In this document: positions 62,605-64,000 of the stretch, in pieces
How the letters are laid out: each line of letters starts with the position of its first letter
How positions within the stretch are numbered: position 1 is the first letter of the stretch
Assembly (NCBI GenBank): GCA_046595995.1
Contig: JBKJNB010000160.1
Location: 1-64,000, forward strand
DNA length: 64,000 nucleotides
DNA from: JAWXBR01 sp046595995
GTDB taxonomy: Bacteria > Bacteroidota > Ignavibacteria > Kapaibacteriales > Kapaibacteriaceae
Direction of reading: 5' to 3'
The notes under the pieces: generated by a model
What the model was told of the DNA's origin: nothing
Databases searched by the model: none
Seen by the model: only the letters and a program-made list of their open reading frames with translations
Program-made: the position numbers and the translations under genes

Positions 62605-63662
62605 TCGATGATCTTATTAAGTCGGGCAAGTATCCACCGGTACTCCTACTGTTCGGTGAAGAAGAACTCCTCGTAGACGAAGCCGCAAGACGGCTTTTCG
62701 CTGCGGCTTCGGCCGACGATGTCAGTGGCATGAACAGCGACACGCTCGATGGCGAAGGCGCCTCGCTCGACTCTGTGCTTACCATTGCTCGATCATACCC
62801 AATGATGGGTGAACGACGTGTTGTTTGGGTGCGCCGTTTCGACAAGGCAACAGGTGCCAAAGACAAAAAAGGCAACGACGTGATGGCCGCATACCTAGCA
62901 TCGCCTTCGACGTCGACGTTTCTTCTGCTTACAGCAGCGCTTCCAAGTCTCGACGGACTTCAAGCATCGATGCAGAAAAGCGCTGCAACATCACAGCGAA
63001 AGATCGCATCGCAGAAGCCCCCTATCGGCGCCTTACTCAAACATGCTCTATGGCACGAGTTTCCGCGCATGCGTGAAGCACAGGTGCGCGTATGGGTGCG
63101 CACACGAGCAAAGACCATTGGGATGACCATTGATGATGCTACAATTGACTTTCTGTTGCTTCGATGTGGCACCCAACTGCGTGACCTGGCACTGGAGCTC
63201 GACAAACTTTTAACCTACGCGGGCGATAGACACGACGTAACACTAGACGACGTAAACGCTGTCGTCGGTGCAGGTAAGACCTACAACATCTTCGAGCTTC
63301 AGCGCGCAATCGGTCGTGCTGATGTTGGCAGTGCGTACACCATTCTCACGCGTATGATGGAAGCCGAACGTCAAGAAATGCTCATTATAGCAATGCTTAC
63401 TCGCTACTTCCTTTCGTTATACAAGCTCCTTGACCTGCGGGGCGTAACAGATCGCGGTGAGGTGGCAAAGCGTGCAGGCATTCCGCTGTTTGCAGTTGGC
63501 GATCACATGGAGGCCATCGATCGACTTGGCGGAGCACGCATCGAGCGTGCCCTCTTACTGCTTGTTCAAGCCGACGCCTCGATTAAGTCGTCGTCGGCTG
63601 ACGCGCTAACAATCTTGCAGTCGGCACTTTCACAAATGTTAGAACCAGCATCGGCGCGATAG
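62601..63662 (+). CDS. holA: DNA polymerase III subunit delta
   Basis: 353 residues. N-terminal GKYPPVLLLFGEEELLVDEAARRLF is the family start, with the degenerate nucleotide-binding region; AAA lid and C-terminal collar domains include NIFELQRAIGRADVGSAYTIL and LIIAMLTRYFLSLYKLLDL. Subunit of the clamp loader that opens the beta clamp. Coupled to the upstream permease, although functionally unrelated. Confidence 0.88.
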   Translation: MIDDLIKSGKYPPVLLLFGEEELLVDEAARRLFAAASADDVSGMNSDTLDGEGASLDSVLTIARSYPMMGERRVVWVRRFDKATGAKDKKGNDVMAAYLASPSTSTFLLLTAALPSLDGLQASMQKSAATSQRKIASQKPPIGALLKHALWHEFPRMREAQVRVWVRTRAKTIGMTIDDATIDFLLLRCGTQLRDLALELDKLLTYAGDRHDVTLDDVNAVVGAGKTYNIFELQRAIGRADVGSAYTILTRMMEAERQEMLIIAMLTRYFLSLYKLLDLRGVTDRGEVAKRAGIPLFAVGDHMEAIDRLGGARIERALLLLVQADASIKSSSADALTILQSALSQMLEPASAR

Positions 63663-63669
63663 GTAGACG

Positions 63670-63677
63670 TATATTTG
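63670..63677 (+). promoter_or_regulatory. Promoter -7 element (TATATTTG) of the NTF2-like gene
   Basis: Followed by CAAC and the GTG at 63682; 4-nt spacing supports GTG as start. Confidence 0.5.
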
Positions 63678-63681
63678 CAAC

Positions 63682-64000
63682 GTGAAGCAGCCTGCAATTG
63701 CCGAGCGTACGCCCGTGTGGTGCGCGCAAGAACAACTCGATGCGTACAACGACCGTGACATTGATCGTTTTGTACGTGTGTATGACGATGACATCGAACT
63801 CATCGACCTAGCAACGCAAACTGCTTTCTGCCGAGGTCTCACTGAACTCCGCGAACGATACGGCGCGCTGTTTGCATCACGACCTCAACTTCATTGCACT
63901 CTAACACAACGAATGAACTGTCCCCCTTACGTCATAGACGAAGAACGTGTTGTTGGCCATAGCGGCGACACTCCCGTCCATGCCATTGCCATATACGAAG
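63682..64000 (+). CDS. NTF2-like (SnoaL/steroid isomerase-fold) protein, partial
   Basis: GTG start at 63682 chosen from the promoter-like element and because the frame stays open to the window edge (106 codons). Sequence features: AYNDRDIDRFVRVYDDDIELIDLATQ then GLTELRERYGALFA, the typical NTF2-like alpha-plus-beta cone beginning with a helix and Asp-rich strand. Small-ligand enzyme or binding protein of unknown substrate. Right end missing. Confidence 0.6.
   Translation, partial: MKQPAIAERTPVWCAQEQLDAYNDRDIDRFVRVYDDDIELIDLATQTAFCRGLTELRERYGALFASRPQLHCTLTQRMNCPPYVIDEERVVGHSGDTPVHAIAIYE

Overview
This 64 kb window is chromosomal, gene-dense, moderate-GC DNA of a free-living Gram-negative bacterium, most likely from the Bacteroidota/Chlorobiota side of the FCB group (a Kapabacteria-like lineage would fit; this is inference, no phylogeny was run). 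Reasons: proteins with signal peptides and type IX-secretion-like C-terminal tails, a type III glutamine synthetase, a fused 2-oxoacid dehydrogenase E1, and promoter-like TAnnTTTG -7 elements of the Bacteroidetes kind. No prophage, insertion sequence or CRISPR array was found.

Layout. 1-3681: 5' part of a very large beta-helix surface protein (minus). 3.8-6.6 kb: purine nucleoside phosphorylase, propeller lipoprotein, phosphate acetyltransferase. 6.6-10.1 kb: hslO and mutS (minus). 10.1-12.0 kb: tRNA-Ser followed by DUF2892, TspO and SRPBCC genes. 12.0-14.5 kb: smpB, tyrS, lipoate-ligase family. 14.5-18.4 kb: a decayed secreted-protein gene, an AbgT-type transporter with two kinds of tandem repeat, and a DUF4143 ATPase. 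18.4-25.7 kb (minus): DUF1460 hydrolase, aspS and a coupled four-gene glycosyltransferase operon. 25.7-33.2 kb: small dabb/ABM-like protein, pyruvate-type E1 beta/alpha with cytochrome c, outer-membrane protein, fused E1, gmk, yicC. 33.2-41.6 kb (plus): second nucleoside phosphorylase, lipoprotein, ribD, TPR protein, a GxDxY/HEAT-repeat protein, rqcH-type protein. 41.6-52.2 kb: speA/fur divergent pair, topA, PKD-like secreted protein, glnN, Lrp/AsnC regulator, mtgA. 52.2-59.7 kb (minus): rluD, lspA, DksA-like, histone-H1-like protein, ileS, sensor kinase. 59.7-64 kb (plus): murI, two peptide-type ABC permeases, holA, start of an NTF2-like gene.

Most genes are housekeeping genes in tightly packed, start/stop-overlapping strings. 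Five layers of structure are not explained by ordinary annotation: (1) a tandem chain of six 7-codon mini-ORFs, each stop fused to the next start, in front of the AbgT-type gene; (2) strong over-representation of the octamer AAGGGGCT inside coding sequence; (3) many genes whose TATNTTYG element ends only 3-7 nt before the start codon, implying leaderless mRNAs; (4) short direct duplications exactly at gene ends (mutS start, mutS/hslO junction, mtgA/rluD ends, kinase stop); (5) a secreted protein with 13 GxDxY repeats followed by HEAT-like repeats.
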